A DNA stretch of 64,000 nucleotides from Parietichytrium sp. I65-24A. Its lineage: Eukaryota > Sar > Bigyra > Thraustochytrida > Thraustochytriidae. The stretch covers positions 124,001 to 188,000 of the forward strand of contig BLSF01000056.1 of the NCBI GenBank assembly GCA_012862575.1, given 5' to 3'. The translations under genes were made by a program, and so were the position numbers. The notes beneath the pieces are model-generated. The model ran no database searches. It was not told where the DNA came from and saw nothing but the letters and a program-made list of their open reading frames with translations. Shown here in pieces: positions 20,815 through 30,031 of this stretch (the stretch's first letter is position 1; every line of letters starts with the position of its first letter).

Positions 20815-20970
20815 AGCCAAGTACAAGTACAATTACAATAAAAATACAAATACAAATGTAAATGCAATTGTGAATGTACATATAAACGTAAACGTAAAAT
20901 GTAAGTGCTCGTGCAAATGCGAAAACAAACACAATTACAAATGCAAATGCAAATGTAAGTGCTCTCCCAC
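20815..20970 (+). repeat. degenerate period-6 array (ACAAAT/GTAAAT-like)
   Basis: About 25 hexamers of the form xxCAAA/xxTAAA with drifting first bases (ACAAAT, GTAAAT, GCAAAT, ACGTAA). The period-6 phase persists across most of the tract although few units are identical. Confidence 0.75.
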
Positions 20971-21488
20971 CATCCAACATCCTCCCGTTCCTGTTCATAT
21001 TTTCGCACGCCTGCCCTGCCGTACTTAACGTAAGATAACGTCATAACATGATACCGTTAGTAATTATCGTAGTACCTCAAAAAGTTACCGGTCAACAACA
21101 TTGACAAACAGCACTGACACATGACATATTTCAGAGCCATGCAGCAGCAGTAGTAAAGGCCTTGTGAGTGAATGAATGTTGCGAATGAGTTGGGTCTAGC
21201 TAGAGATTTGGAGTGACCTGCTACGGCAGACAGACAAAGCACAGGAGCAAGGACGTGAGGGAGTGAGTGCGTGCAAGTTGTGAGACACCGAGAGTCGTGC
21301 AGAGTCCGCAAGGTGTGACTGCACATGTCTGCGCAATCTGCGCCAGCAGCCCCTGCCAAGTCGTCACTCGCGAGATCGGAGGCTCAAAAAGCTGCAAGGA
21401 CGGGAGGCCGCGGGCGAGTTTACTGCGAAAGGCTCTCGAAGGGTCGAGGTGGTTGCGGGGTTCGTTAGAGTCGGGGTTGAAGAGCGAG

Positions 21489-21537
21489 TTCGGTTTCGGT
21501 TTCGGTTTCGGGCGAAGGAGGTGGAGGTGGAGGTGGA
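21489..21537 (+). repeat. CGGTTT and GGAGGT hexamer repeats
   Basis: About three and a half CGGTTT units followed by a GGAGGT/GGTGGA run, ~135-185 bp upstream of the start of the PAS receptor gene. Confidence 0.8.
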
Positions 21538-21671
21538 GAAGCCTAGACTTGTTTCATTGACTAATTAGGCGCGCGCAAAGGAGATCCTCTCTTCTCTTAC
21601 GAGCTGTGGCGAAGGCCAGGCAATCCTTGTGCTGTGCTGCTTAGGACCGTGACAATACAGAGACGCTCGAG

Positions 21672-24600
21672 ATGTTTGGCCTCGTGCAGAGCACCAAGTC
21701 GCTCAATGAAGCGCTTGGGTATGGGAGCTCCGACGAGAACACTGGCGAGGCAGACTTTTATTCACATATGAGCCAAGGGGACATGCTCGAGGCGTGGAGG
21801 GTTGGGGTCTTTGGTACGATGGCACATTTGCAAGCGCGGTTGCCACGGGCGTCCCGCGCTCATAGCGTGATCTTATTTTTACTTGAGCTCGCGCAGTGGC
21901 TGTCGCTGACGTTCAGCGCTCAGGTCTCGTTCCCGTGGAACAATTGGATCAAGAACGTAATCTCACCCATCCTAGGTGCGACTTCGGTTCAGCAATTCAC
22001 ACTTCCGGAAAGCTACTTTGCGTTATACTTGTGCATTGCTACTTCTGTGTACGTATTTGTGTGCTCGTTTCTCATAATGTATTGTGCGTATTTTATCAGC
22101 AACGACCTGAAGGCGGAGCCACATATACTGCCAACGCTTGGGTCGCTTGTCGCTCTGCTGAAAGGGCCTCTTTTCATCCCAGCGTGCTTCAGCCTGGGGC
22201 AGTCTGTTAACTGCATTGCTGATAGCGAAGGCTGGAACGGCTGCGATTCATCGCTGCTAATCGTCCAGAGAATTTTTTTGGGCTTGGTGGCGCTCATCTT
22301 GTTTGTGACGTGCGCGTTCTCAGCACTGACTATATTTGAGAGCAGCCCAGTGTCCATTAGCGAGGACGCACGAGCACACAGTAGAGTAGAGGTCTTTGTG
22401 GTCGTCGCCAAAGCGGTCTGTGTCTCCTTGTTATTGCTTCTTCGGAGCAGTTTTCACTCGGTGATCACTGGCACACTTGCGCTCTGCACCCTGTGCCTTG
22501 CTTGGGGGTACTTTTATTTTCTTCCCTACTATCATATGGAGACCAATAAACTCGCCTGTGGGGTGTACGCGATTGCGTTTTGGGCGAATATATGCCTCGT
22601 GTTGGAGTATCCTGTGAGCAACAGCAATGTCATCATCGAGAGCGAAAATGCTTTTAATGGCGTGGACAATAGCTTTTCATCGTTCCTGTACTTTGCTGTA
22701 ATCTCCCCGTTTGTGTTTTACTTGTCGTCCGTCTCTATAGACCGTCGCGTCAAGCATTTGAAGGAAAAGCCAACGGGAGGAATTGAGTCTGGCGTGATCA
22801 TGGAAATGGTAATGAGACTCAAGTACGGTTCACGTTCGTGGGAAGAAATAGTCGGTGAATACAGGGAAATTTGCCAAGAGCAGCTTCCACGATCCGCATT
22901 CTTCCTTTTGCATATCTGTCTCCTGATGTCAGACCGAGGAAAGAATATGCTGATGGCAAGGCAGTACATGAGGAAAGCATCTCAGCTTGAGTTGTGGTTG
23001 GATGAGAGCTTTCTAGCGTTCGACTTCAATTATCAGCAAGTCATCAACTCAGAGTCAAGTGAGTCTTTCCTGAACTTCGCTGCCATTGATGTCCACAAGG
23101 TAGAGTCGGAACGAAAAATTTTGGAGTGTATGGAGGCTATCATCTCCGGTTTGCAGGCGCTGGCCGGAAATCACTGCACGGAGGATCGGATCCTGCGCCA
23201 CGCGTCCAAATTCCGCAGAGTTGCGAGACAAGCTAACAAACATTTGGAGGATTTGCTCCGGTTCTCGAACGGGTCGCCAGATGCTCTTCGAATGTATGGC
23301 CACTTCTTGGAGTCGATCATGAACGACCCCATCACAGCAGCAGACGTTTTTCAGCGTGCAACAGTAGCCGAGGAGAGCGGATGCGGGGTAGATGTTGACA
23401 TGAACGCCCACGCCACCGTGATGTTGGATGGGTCCGAAGAAAACCTTGGAGATATTGTCGACATCACAAATAAGGCGCTGAAGATTTTTGGCTACAATCG
23501 CGAGGATGTGATTGGACAGAAAGTCGATATTTTATGCCCACCTCCTTTTGATGACGTGCACTCCATGTTTTTGAAGCGGTACCTGGCAAGTAATACCTCG
23601 TTTTCGTCCTATGAACGAACAATTTGGGGTCTCCATACCGAGGGCTATGCAATGCAGCTCAGCCTAAAGATTGTCCCCACAGTGAACAATAACGGCGAGG
23701 TTATTTTCAATGGGACCTTTTCGATGAAACGGAATCAGCCCGAGAACTTTTTGATGCTAACGGCAGATGGGCAACTGCAATTTGCTTCGAAAAAGGCATG
23801 GGAGGAAGTGCTCAAAATGGAACCTTCGTCAGAAGCGTCCTTGTACCACTTGGAAGATTTTCTTTCTCCTGAAGACGTCAAATCAGAGCAGGTGAAAAAT
23901 TTGTTCTCCGGCGAGAGCTCAGAATTGGTCAAGTGGTGCGGCGAAGTGTGGGAGGTCAGTTCCACATTGCACAACTGGAACTTGAAGCTGAAAGATGAGG
24001 AGAGAAAGGTTGACTTGGTGATGATTATCTTTCATGAGATGATGGAAGGCAGCGAACGTGGTACACCGCAAAAGATGTTTATGGAGCACCCAGGGCAAGT
24101 TGTGCCTGATCAGGCCAGCGAGGGCTCCAGCAGCTCTTCGAGCAGTGGTAGCGGGAGTGGGAGTGGTAGCGGAAGCGGGAGTGATATTGGAAGTGACGCG
24201 AACAACGAGGAAGGCTCCATGAAAGGTTCCTCTTCTTCCCAGATTGGCAACTCTGTATCGAGAGAAACTCCAACGTTGAGAGAGAGAAGGCAATCGCACC
24301 AGAGCGGGGCCAATCTTGTAGTGAAGCCTCCACCTCTACCAAACACAGGGGAGAAGCCTGCATTGGAGCGAAGACCGTCTAGTAACATTCCGTTTCAGCC
24401 GCTCAAGTTGTCAAACTCTGGGGCTGCCTACCGTTCTGTGCGCCTTGACAATTCGCCAGTATCTCCTTCCCATTCTGCTCACCGACCCGAATACAATCGA
24501 TCTGGAACTGGAAAGATTGAAGTTGCAAGCCAGGGAGGTGATAGTGTCGTTTCCGCTCAAAAGTCAGCCCCAGCGGGGAAACGTGGACAGCAGTCGGTGT

Positions 24601-26576
24601 ATTCGTTGGTGGAAAGCAAGATAAAGAAAGAAGACTACAAGGTAAAACAGTACATGTGGCTATGCATCATATCAGTGCTACTGTGCTCTGCTCTTGCTGG
24701 CTTTCAATCGTACAATCGAAGCAAAATGTACGCCATTGGGCTGGATGCAGTATATCAGATCCGAAATTCGATGCAACGCGCGTATTATGTCACAGACTTT
24801 GGATTACGAACAAGCCTTCTTTCTAATTTGGAAACTACATCTGAGTTCGTGTCGTGGGAATCTATTGAGGAGATCCACCAAGAGATGATTTCTACAGTTG
24901 AGAAACTTCTTGCCACCCATTTGGAACTCACTCAATCCGAAGCAAGCTCAGCGGAAGCGCTCGTTGAGCTTAATGAAGGCGAATCTGTTGAACTCGACAC
25001 TGGCTCGGGCACAGTTGATACGGTCAGTCTGTGGATCGCTGTTCATATGTTTGCGTCGCGTGTGAAGAGCATGATTGAAGGGGAATCATTCCAGGTTTCG
25101 TGCGATTCCAACTGTCAATTTATAGTGAGCAATGGACTTGGATCAATTTACACGGCTTCGACAATGGCTGGAAAGCTCTATACAAACGAAACAGCTCGAG
25201 TTCTCAAGCAGGTGGAGGGTATGAACACAATTAGTGCGATTGTGGTAGTCACTGCGTCGCTATTAGCCATCTCTGCATTCACTGTTCCAGCTGTAGTTCG
25301 AGAGCGCCGCCTCCAGTTTAAGCTGGCGGACGCAATATCCTTGGTCCCGCGGAACACTGCTAAAAAACTCATCGATGTGAATAAAGCTCGACTGGCGGAA
25401 ATTGCTGCCGTGTTTGCAACCATTGAAGGCAAAGATGATGATGATGACCCAACTGGGTTGGCTCACACCGATTCGCATCATCACCATGCGCCTCACCAAA
25501 ATTTACACGACACAGTAGAAGCCGAGGTCCAGAACGATGACCACCGAAACTTGAGCGATGCGAAGGGAGGATCGCAGAAAAGAGGGTCGACTCCAGCCCG
25601 ACAAACAGAGAAGCGAAACTCTTCGCTTACTCGCCGTCTGGTATCACGTCTAAAAGTTTCCCCGGAGAAATCAGCCACTACACATGATTCGAGGCGCAAA
25701 GGTTTGAAGAGGCTGTCAAACGCGAGTGTGCTGGCCAGAGCTTTCCATAAATCCATATTTCCCCTTGGACTGCCGTACATATTGACAATACTTTACTTTG
25801 GCGTCGTCATGGGCTTAGAGACCTTGCTCTTGCAGCAACGAATTGCCCTTAGCGAAAATATCTACTATGCGGGACAGAGGTGGGTGTCTGCCCATAATTT
25901 GAATGCGCTTGTGTACACTGGAGTTGGGGGTGCCTCCATACCCTCTTGGAGTGTTTACTATGAGCAGAGCGACGCTAAGCTCGCCAAGTGCATGAGCAGG
26001 CTACGAGAGTTTATGGCTTACCATGACAAACTTTTGTATGGTGACGAAGAATTTGAAACCGAGCCGATCCTCGACAAGACCACGAACGAGAATCTGTATT
26101 CCATGCTTTTTGTGGACGGGTGCAGTTCCAAGTGCCTTGAATATCCCGATGCTTCCTTGAGTAAGGCTCTTGTATACGGGCTTCACTTGGGAGTCATGCA
26201 GTTTGCGGATCGCAGTCTGGAGGATATGAACGCCTCATATCAAAATCTAACATCCGGAGAAAAGATAGATCTCAGCACCATCGTTGATACGGTGGAATCG
26301 GCGCACATAATGTCAGATGCCCTAAAGGATGGGTTGGACCTCTACGTTGGCGATTTTGTGGATCTGCTTGAAAGCCAGCTTGACACAGGAAGAATTCTAC
26401 TTTTTTGTTATTTGGTGATACTCGTTGTGAGTGGTGTCATGACATTCAAGTCATTCAAGCGCTCGCACGAGACAATTCAAAATGTGCAGTTCTTTTATCT
26501 GATACTACCCATTCAAGTGCTTCGAGCAAACACTGAGTTGAAAAATTTGATGGAAGAGTCAGATGCTTTGATCTAA
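21672..26576 (+). CDS. TmcB-like multi-pass membrane protein with PAS domain, 1,634 aa
   Basis: Intronless, ATG at 21672. The N-terminal ~360 residues hold about eight or nine membrane spans. Residues ~370-570 match the helical TPR-like segment of TmcB/TmcC-type proteins, ending with the hallmark SPDALRMYGHFLESIMNDPI. A PAS domain follows at ~580-690 (VDITNKALKIFGYNREDVIG ... IGQKVDILCPPPF). Residues ~800-990 are Ser/Gly/Pro-rich linker. The C-terminal third has two extracytoplasmic modules, each bracketed by membrane helices (spans near 996-1013, 1188-1208, 1362-1388 and 1573-1592), each followed by a short 'lP...l....el..l' segment (AISLVPRNTAKKLIDVN; LILPIQVLRANTELKNL). No kinase, cyclase or HD output domain is visible. 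The family is widespread in protists and thought to be sensory; ligand unknown. Confidence 0.8.
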   Translation: MFGLVQSTKSLNEALGYGSSDENTGEADFYSHMSQGDMLEAWRVGVFGTMAHLQARLPRASRAHSVILFLLELAQWLSLTFSAQVSFPWNNWIKNVISPILGATSVQQFTLPESYFALYLCIATSVYVFVCSFLIMYCAYFISNDLKAEPHILPTLGSLVALLKGPLFIPACFSLGQSVNCIADSEGWNGCDSSLLIVQRIFLGLVALILFVTCAFSALTIFESSPVSISEDARAHSRVEVFVVVAKAVCVSLLLLLRSSFHSVITGTLALCTLCLAWGYFYFLPYYHMETNKLACGVYAIAFWANICLVLEYPVSNSNVIIESENAFNGVDNSFSSFLYFAVISPFVFYLSSVSIDRRVKHLKEKPTGGIESGVIMEMVMRLKYGSRSWEEIVGEYREICQEQLPRSAFFLLHICLLMSDRGKNMLMARQYMRKASQLELWLDESFLAFDFNYQQVINSESSESFLNFAAIDVHKVESERKILECMEAIISGLQALAGNHCTEDRILRHASKFRRVARQANKHLEDLLRFSNGSPDALRMYGHFLESIMNDPITAADVFQRATVAEESGCGVDVDMNAHATVMLDGSEENLGDIVDITNKALKIFGYNREDVIGQKVDILCPPPFDDVHSMFLKRYLASNTSFSSYERTIWGLHTEGYAMQLSLKIVPTVNNNGEVIFNGTFSMKRNQPENFLMLTADGQLQFASKKAWEEVLKMEPSSEASLYHLEDFLSPEDVKSEQVKNLFSGESSELVKWCGEVWEVSSTLHNWNLKLKDEERKVDLVMIIFHEMMEGSERGTPQKMFMEHPGQVVPDQASEGSSSSSSSGSGSGSGSGSGSDIGSDANNEEGSMKGSSSSQIGNSVSRETPTLRERRQSHQSGANLVVKPPPLPNTGEKPALERRPSSNIPFQPLKLSNSGAAYRSVRLDNSPVSPSHSAHRPEYNRSGTGKIEVASQGGDSVVSAQKSAPAGKRGQQSVYSLVESKIKKEDYKVKQYMWLCIISVLLCSALAGFQSYNRSKMYAIGLDAVYQIRNSMQRAYYVTDFGLRTSLLSNLETTSEFVSWESIEEIHQEMISTVEKLLATHLELTQSEASSAEALVELNEGESVELDTGSGTVDTVSLWIAVHMFASRVKSMIEGESFQVSCDSNCQFIVSNGLGSIYTASTMAGKLYTNETARVLKQVEGMNTISAIVVVTASLLAISAFTVPAVVRERRLQFKLADAISLVPRNTAKKLIDVNKARLAEIAAVFATIEGKDDDDDPTGLAHTDSHHHHAPHQNLHDTVEAEVQNDDHRNLSDAKGGSQKRGSTPARQTEKRNSSLTRRLVSRLKVSPEKSATTHDSRRKGLKRLSNASVLARAFHKSIFPLGLPYILTILYFGVVMGLETLLLQQRIALSENIYYAGQRWVSAHNLNALVYTGVGGASIPSWSVYYEQSDAKLAKCMSRLREFMAYHDKLLYGDEEFETEPILDKTTNENLYSMLFVDGCSSKCLEYPDASLSKALVYGLHLGVMQFADRSLEDMNASYQNLTSGEKIDLSTIVDTVESAHIMSDALKDGLDLYVGDFVDLLESQLDTGRILLFCYLVILVVSGVMTFKSFKRSHETIQNVQFFYLILPIQVLRANTELKNLMEESDALI

Positions 26577-26941
26577 GGATATTTGTTCTAAGAGAAAGAA
26601 GTCACAGCGGGATTTTAAAAAAAAAAAAGTTTTTCTCTGTATAATTGTAAAAGCAAAAGAAAGAGCATAATCGTGGTTCCGTGTTTCTACATTATCAATC
26701 CGTGCATTAAGTGAGAGGAAAGGAAAGTCGCATTCATCTTGTCAAGTTCCGTTAAAAATCAAACATCTTTGCCATCCACAGTTTACCATCCCTCCTCCTA
26801 AGCGCTTTCAAAAGCTGAGGAAGGTTTGCTCTCACGCCACAGCCGATGCGCAACTTTCCTTGACTTTTCTCTTCTTTTTATTATGGTGAAGCAAAAGCAG
26901 GACTTGGCCGCCAAGTCGCAATTCCTCCACTGAAGCTGAGC
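26577..26941. other. convergent 3' region
   Basis: 365 bp between the PAS receptor stop and the nucleotidyltransferase stop. AT-rich with a 12-A run at 26618-26629. No gene seen; it presumably contains both 3' UTRs. Confidence 0.5.
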
Positions 26942-29137
26942 TCAACCAGACATGGTACGGTGTTTGAGCTTGGCGTCATCCAAGTTAAGAATTGAAGAAA
27001 GAATTGGGAGTGGTTCGGAGGACCTTTCGCTGGCAACTCTAGACAAGCGGTCGGACAAGATCCTGTGCGCATGCTCGAAAGCACTTCTTATGCGGTGCAT
27101 ATTGTACGAACTACTCGCGAGATTTTGGGTCGGGTCCTCGGGATTTTCGATGTGAAATAGCGGTGGCCGCCCACGGGCATTAGAATCAGAATTTTCTTCC
27201 CGCCACTCATACGAACCCCCGTCGCGCAAAGAGACAACCACTTGGGCATAGTTAAATCGGCGCCCGTAGAGGTCGAGAAAGTCTAGAAAAAGAGATCCGA
27301 GGTCTTCCAATTCTTCCAGTCTATCCGAGGAGACCTCCATCACTGTTTGCAGGTGCTTGCGGTACTGTTGGAGCGCACTGACAGCCATGCACAAGCATAA
27401 GTGAGAACCCACTCCTCCGTGGTAAGTCTCGTTCAGACTCCGTTGCTGCAAAAACACTTTGGTTAACAGAACGATCGGTTTAAGAGCCGGCATTTCTTCG
27501 AGCAAGGTTCGGATCATGTGGCCCGTCTGCAACCCGCCTTGGATGTTAAAGGAAATATCGGCCGTAAAGGGGATCTTCTTGAGTTTCAGTTTGATGATCG
27601 GAATGCGGGCCGAAGCAAGTACTTTCATCTCATCCACCATTCGTCTCCTGCGAAGCGCGTTGCTCAACACGTGGATCGCGTTATCTGGAACGTTCAACAC
27701 AACAAGGTCTACGTCGCTAGATGGTATACAAAGTCCGTTCGCCATACTTCCAAACACATTGACTGATGAGTCCGGCCAAAGCTCAGTACAGAGAGAAGAG
27801 AGGTCGTCAACGATACGGCCACGCATACTCCTCTCATCCGGACTCTCGACTATGTAGTCGGAAAACAGCTTGATCTCGTTGTGGAGCTGAATAATTGGAG
27901 GCACGTAACAATGCGGAGACACGGCGCCGGCCAACCAAGGAACAGACGGACAAGCTGTGACAGGGTGTTGAGAGGACTCTGGAATGGCCGACTTCGCTTC
28001 TGAGAGTGATTTTTTTCGATAATCAAAGTCGTCCATTGAAATGAAGCTCTCGGCTTTGGCGGTAAGTTTCTTCTGCCGCTTGTTTGAACGCCCATCCTCC
28101 TCCTCCTCCTCAAGCCTGCGGGTGTTTAGTAGTTTCCGAATGCCCTCTCCAACCACACTTGTCTGGGGTTCGGGCTCGAACTCATCGTACAGAGTCATTG
28201 GTGTAAAGACAGGTTGCCGAAGGGGATCACGCACCTTTTCAGACGAGCGAGAAGACGTTTGGCTCTTCTCTTCATCTTCGCCGTCACTGCTCCCTTCTTC
28301 CTCTGCGGCAAGTGTGACAGGAGCGACCAAGCCTGTTTCACTGCCGAGAGATGCCATGGCCACGCGGCCTGTGTTTGTGTTTACCTCAACTTCTTCTGGG
28401 GCACGGGCGCTGGGCGTTCCAGAGCTCGCGCTGCCACTTTCGGAATCCCCTGGAGAGCGCTCGAGGCCGCTAGACGTTCCAGGGTTCGCGCTCTTTTGCG
28501 AAGTCTTTCGCCCATTTACGTTCAAGTCGACTGAATAATTCTGCTCAATAAATTCGTAGTCCTCCAGCAGCCAATTGATGAATCCCCTCCACCGCTTGAG
28601 CGCTTTATTCTTTACTTTGAGCCGGTCAGTTTTCCGCTTGCTCGAAAGAAGAACTTTGACACCATTAGCATACTCTATAAATCGCTCGTCCACCGACCGC
28701 TTGAATGAGAGGCCAAGTACACCTGGAATCTCGGCGCTAATGTCAGCATCATGTTTTAAAGCGTTTCGTGCGGCGATGATCTTGACTAACTTGCGTACAC
28801 CTTTGCTCAAACGATGGAACGGAGAAGAACATTTCAAACGTTCGAAGGCTTTTTGTCTGAATTCGCTATTTGGGTCTTGCTTCTGAGGGCCACCTTCCAA
28901 GTCCTTGAGAAATTGCAGCTCCTCTCTGACTGGGTCGAACTCGCTGCTCGAGTACAAGTCCACAATACTCTGCCACGAATCCCACTCGAACACGACCCGT
29001 CTCATCAGCACTCTTATAAGCGCTGCCTTCCTCGCTTTCTCCACTGCATCTTTCGGCATTCTCTTTTCAATCTCTTCCTGCGCCGAGCGAAGCTTTTGCT
29101 CCGCGATGCGCAGCTGATCTTCGCTTGCGGAGTTCAT
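26942..29137 (-). CDS. TRF4/PAPD5-type non-canonical poly(A) polymerase/nucleotidyltransferase, 731 aa
   Basis: DNA polymerase beta-like nucleotidyltransferase that adds nucleotides to RNA 3' ends, as in TRAMP-type nuclear surveillance. The frame is open to 29155 but that codon is GTG; the first ATG is 29137. Catalytic signature: FGSMANGLCIPSSDVDLVVL with Gly463-Ser464 and Asp475/Asp477; third Asp527 in FTADISFN; then the PAP-associated region (LLTKVFLQQRSLNETYHGGV and SLFLDFLDLYGRRFNYAQV). Helix IIQLHNEIKLFSDYI before the core is typical of TRF4/5 and PAPD5/7. The first ~200 residues form a separate, mostly helical, basic domain that I do not recognise, joined by an acidic Ser-rich linker with a KKRQKK-like basic signal. 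No RNA-recognition domain. Canonical TRF4 proteins lack this large N-terminal domain. Confidence 0.85.
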   Translation of the reverse strand: MNSASEDQLRIAEQKLRSAQEEIEKRMPKDAVEKARKAALIRVLMRRVVFEWDSWQSIVDLYSSSEFDPVREELQFLKDLEGGPQKQDPNSEFRQKAFERLKCSSPFHRLSKGVRKLVKIIAARNALKHDADISAEIPGVLGLSFKRSVDERFIEYANGVKVLLSSKRKTDRLKVKNKALKRWRGFINWLLEDYEFIEQNYSVDLNVNGRKTSQKSANPGTSSGLERSPGDSESGSASSGTPSARAPEEVEVNTNTGRVAMASLGSETGLVAPVTLAAEEEGSSDGEDEEKSQTSSRSSEKVRDPLRQPVFTPMTLYDEFEPEPQTSVVGEGIRKLLNTRRLEEEEEDGRSNKRQKKLTAKAESFISMDDFDYRKKSLSEAKSAIPESSQHPVTACPSVPWLAGAVSPHCYVPPIIQLHNEIKLFSDYIVESPDERSMRGRIVDDLSSLCTELWPDSSVNVFGSMANGLCIPSSDVDLVVLNVPDNAIHVLSNALRRRRMVDEMKVLASARIPIIKLKLKKIPFTADISFNIQGGLQTGHMIRTLLEEMPALKPIVLLTKVFLQQRSLNETYHGGVGSHLCLCMAVSALQQYRKHLQTVMEVSSDRLEELEDLGSLFLDFLDLYGRRFNYAQVVVSLRDGGSYEWREENSDSNARGRPPLFHIENPEDPTQNLASSSYNMHRIRSAFEHAHRILSDRLSRVASERSSEPLPILSSILNLDDAKLKHRTMSG

Positions 29138-29209
29138 CTTGTCCAGCTCCTCCACTCTCTTTCTGTGGGCTTCCCCACAGTCGCCCCCACAGCTCCACAG
29201 CTGGCCGGC

Positions 29210-29257
29210 TGTCCTCGGATGTGTCCTCGGATGTGTCCTCGGGTGTGTCCTCGGCTG
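29210..29257. repeat. 12-bp tandem repeat (4 units) upstream of the nucleotidyltransferase
   Basis: Four near-identical units of TGTCCTCGGATG, 73-120 bp upstream of the ATG of the minus-strand nucleotidyltransferase gene. Confidence 0.85.
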
Positions 29258-29841
29258 ATGCCTTTGCTTGCTGTGGGGACAAGCAGCAAAATGATTGGAG
29301 GCTGTTCTTTCTGTTGTTTTTGTTCATGTTGTTCGTATTGTTCCTTATCTCGGTTCGTTACCGGGACCTCTAGCAGCTAGCCAATAGTAGAGAGCTTGCC
29401 TCTCCAAGTTAGAAACGGGGAATGGTGAATGAGGATGGAACATAAACATGGGAAACGGGAAACGGGAAACGAACTTACTTGTTAATGTGACTTGATCAAC
29501 TTGGACGCTCTGTCACGCCACTCCATGCTGTGTGTGAATGGACGCGAGCTACGCGAGCGAAACTTTGTATGAAGAAGTGGAACCGGCGGATTGCGTTCAC
29601 CGCAATCTCTATTGTGCACAGAGGGTCAAGAGAGAGAGAGAAGAGTCCAAATCTATAGTTCGCAGTCGGGAACAATTTCAGTGCGGCAAATTGTCTCTCC
29701 GATCCAGGATACTATTGAAATGGATTCACGGTCTACCAGACCCTTCGATTTCCGACGAGAAAGATTAATAACATTCAAAATTCGTTATGCAAAGGTTTTA
29801 TCTGCATCTTTTACTGTAATGGGTCAGGTGCATGAGATGAG

Positions 29842-29863
29842 AGCTCGCAGAAGATTCTGCGAG
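29842..29863. repeat. inverted repeat, 10-bp arms, 2-nt spacer
   Basis: Arms GCTCGCAGAA and TTCTGCGAGC are perfect complements separated by GA. It lies between two minus-strand genes. Confidence 0.7.
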
Positions 29864-29978
29864 CCTCGAGCTCACACGACAAGGTTTAGGACGCCTTCAG
29901 GGTGCAAACACCCGATGCGCAGTAATCACTTGCCGTCAGATCCGTAATACAAACCAGGGACGGAACAGTGGGTTGGCC

Positions 29979-30004
29979 TTCTTTGCTGCGCGCGCAGCAA
30001 AGAA
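29979..30004. repeat. perfect 26-bp palindrome just downstream of the LRR gene
   Basis: Half-site TTCTTTGCTGCGC followed exactly by its reverse complement. It starts 28 bp past the stop codon of the minus-strand LRR gene, so it would lie in its 3' UTR. It could act as a 3'-end hairpin, but this is inference. Confidence 0.8.
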
Positions 30005-30031
30005 TGTCAGATCAAGGGCTGCTTCTGATAG

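Larger units (their letters stand above)
18842..21671. other. 2.8 kb divergent intergenic region between TAF5 and the PAS receptor gene
   Basis: No convincing gene. Simple repeats: (CA)n 19141-19168, ACAA-type 19226-19266, (CT)n 19354-19380, GAAT/GCAT 19741-19773, a degenerate period-6 array 20815-20970, and CGGTTT and GGAGGT hexamers at 21489-21537. Open frames here are short, without domains. Probably two promoters and 5' leaders. Confidence 0.5.
29138..30031. other. intergenic region between the nucleotidyltransferase and LRR genes
   Basis: 894 bp, both neighbours on the - strand. It holds a 12-bp tandem repeat (29210-29257), a GGGAAAC 7-mer repeat (29452-29472), a 10-bp-arm hairpin (29842-29863) and a perfect 26-bp palindrome (29979-30004) just after the LRR stop codon. 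No gene seen. Confidence 0.6.
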
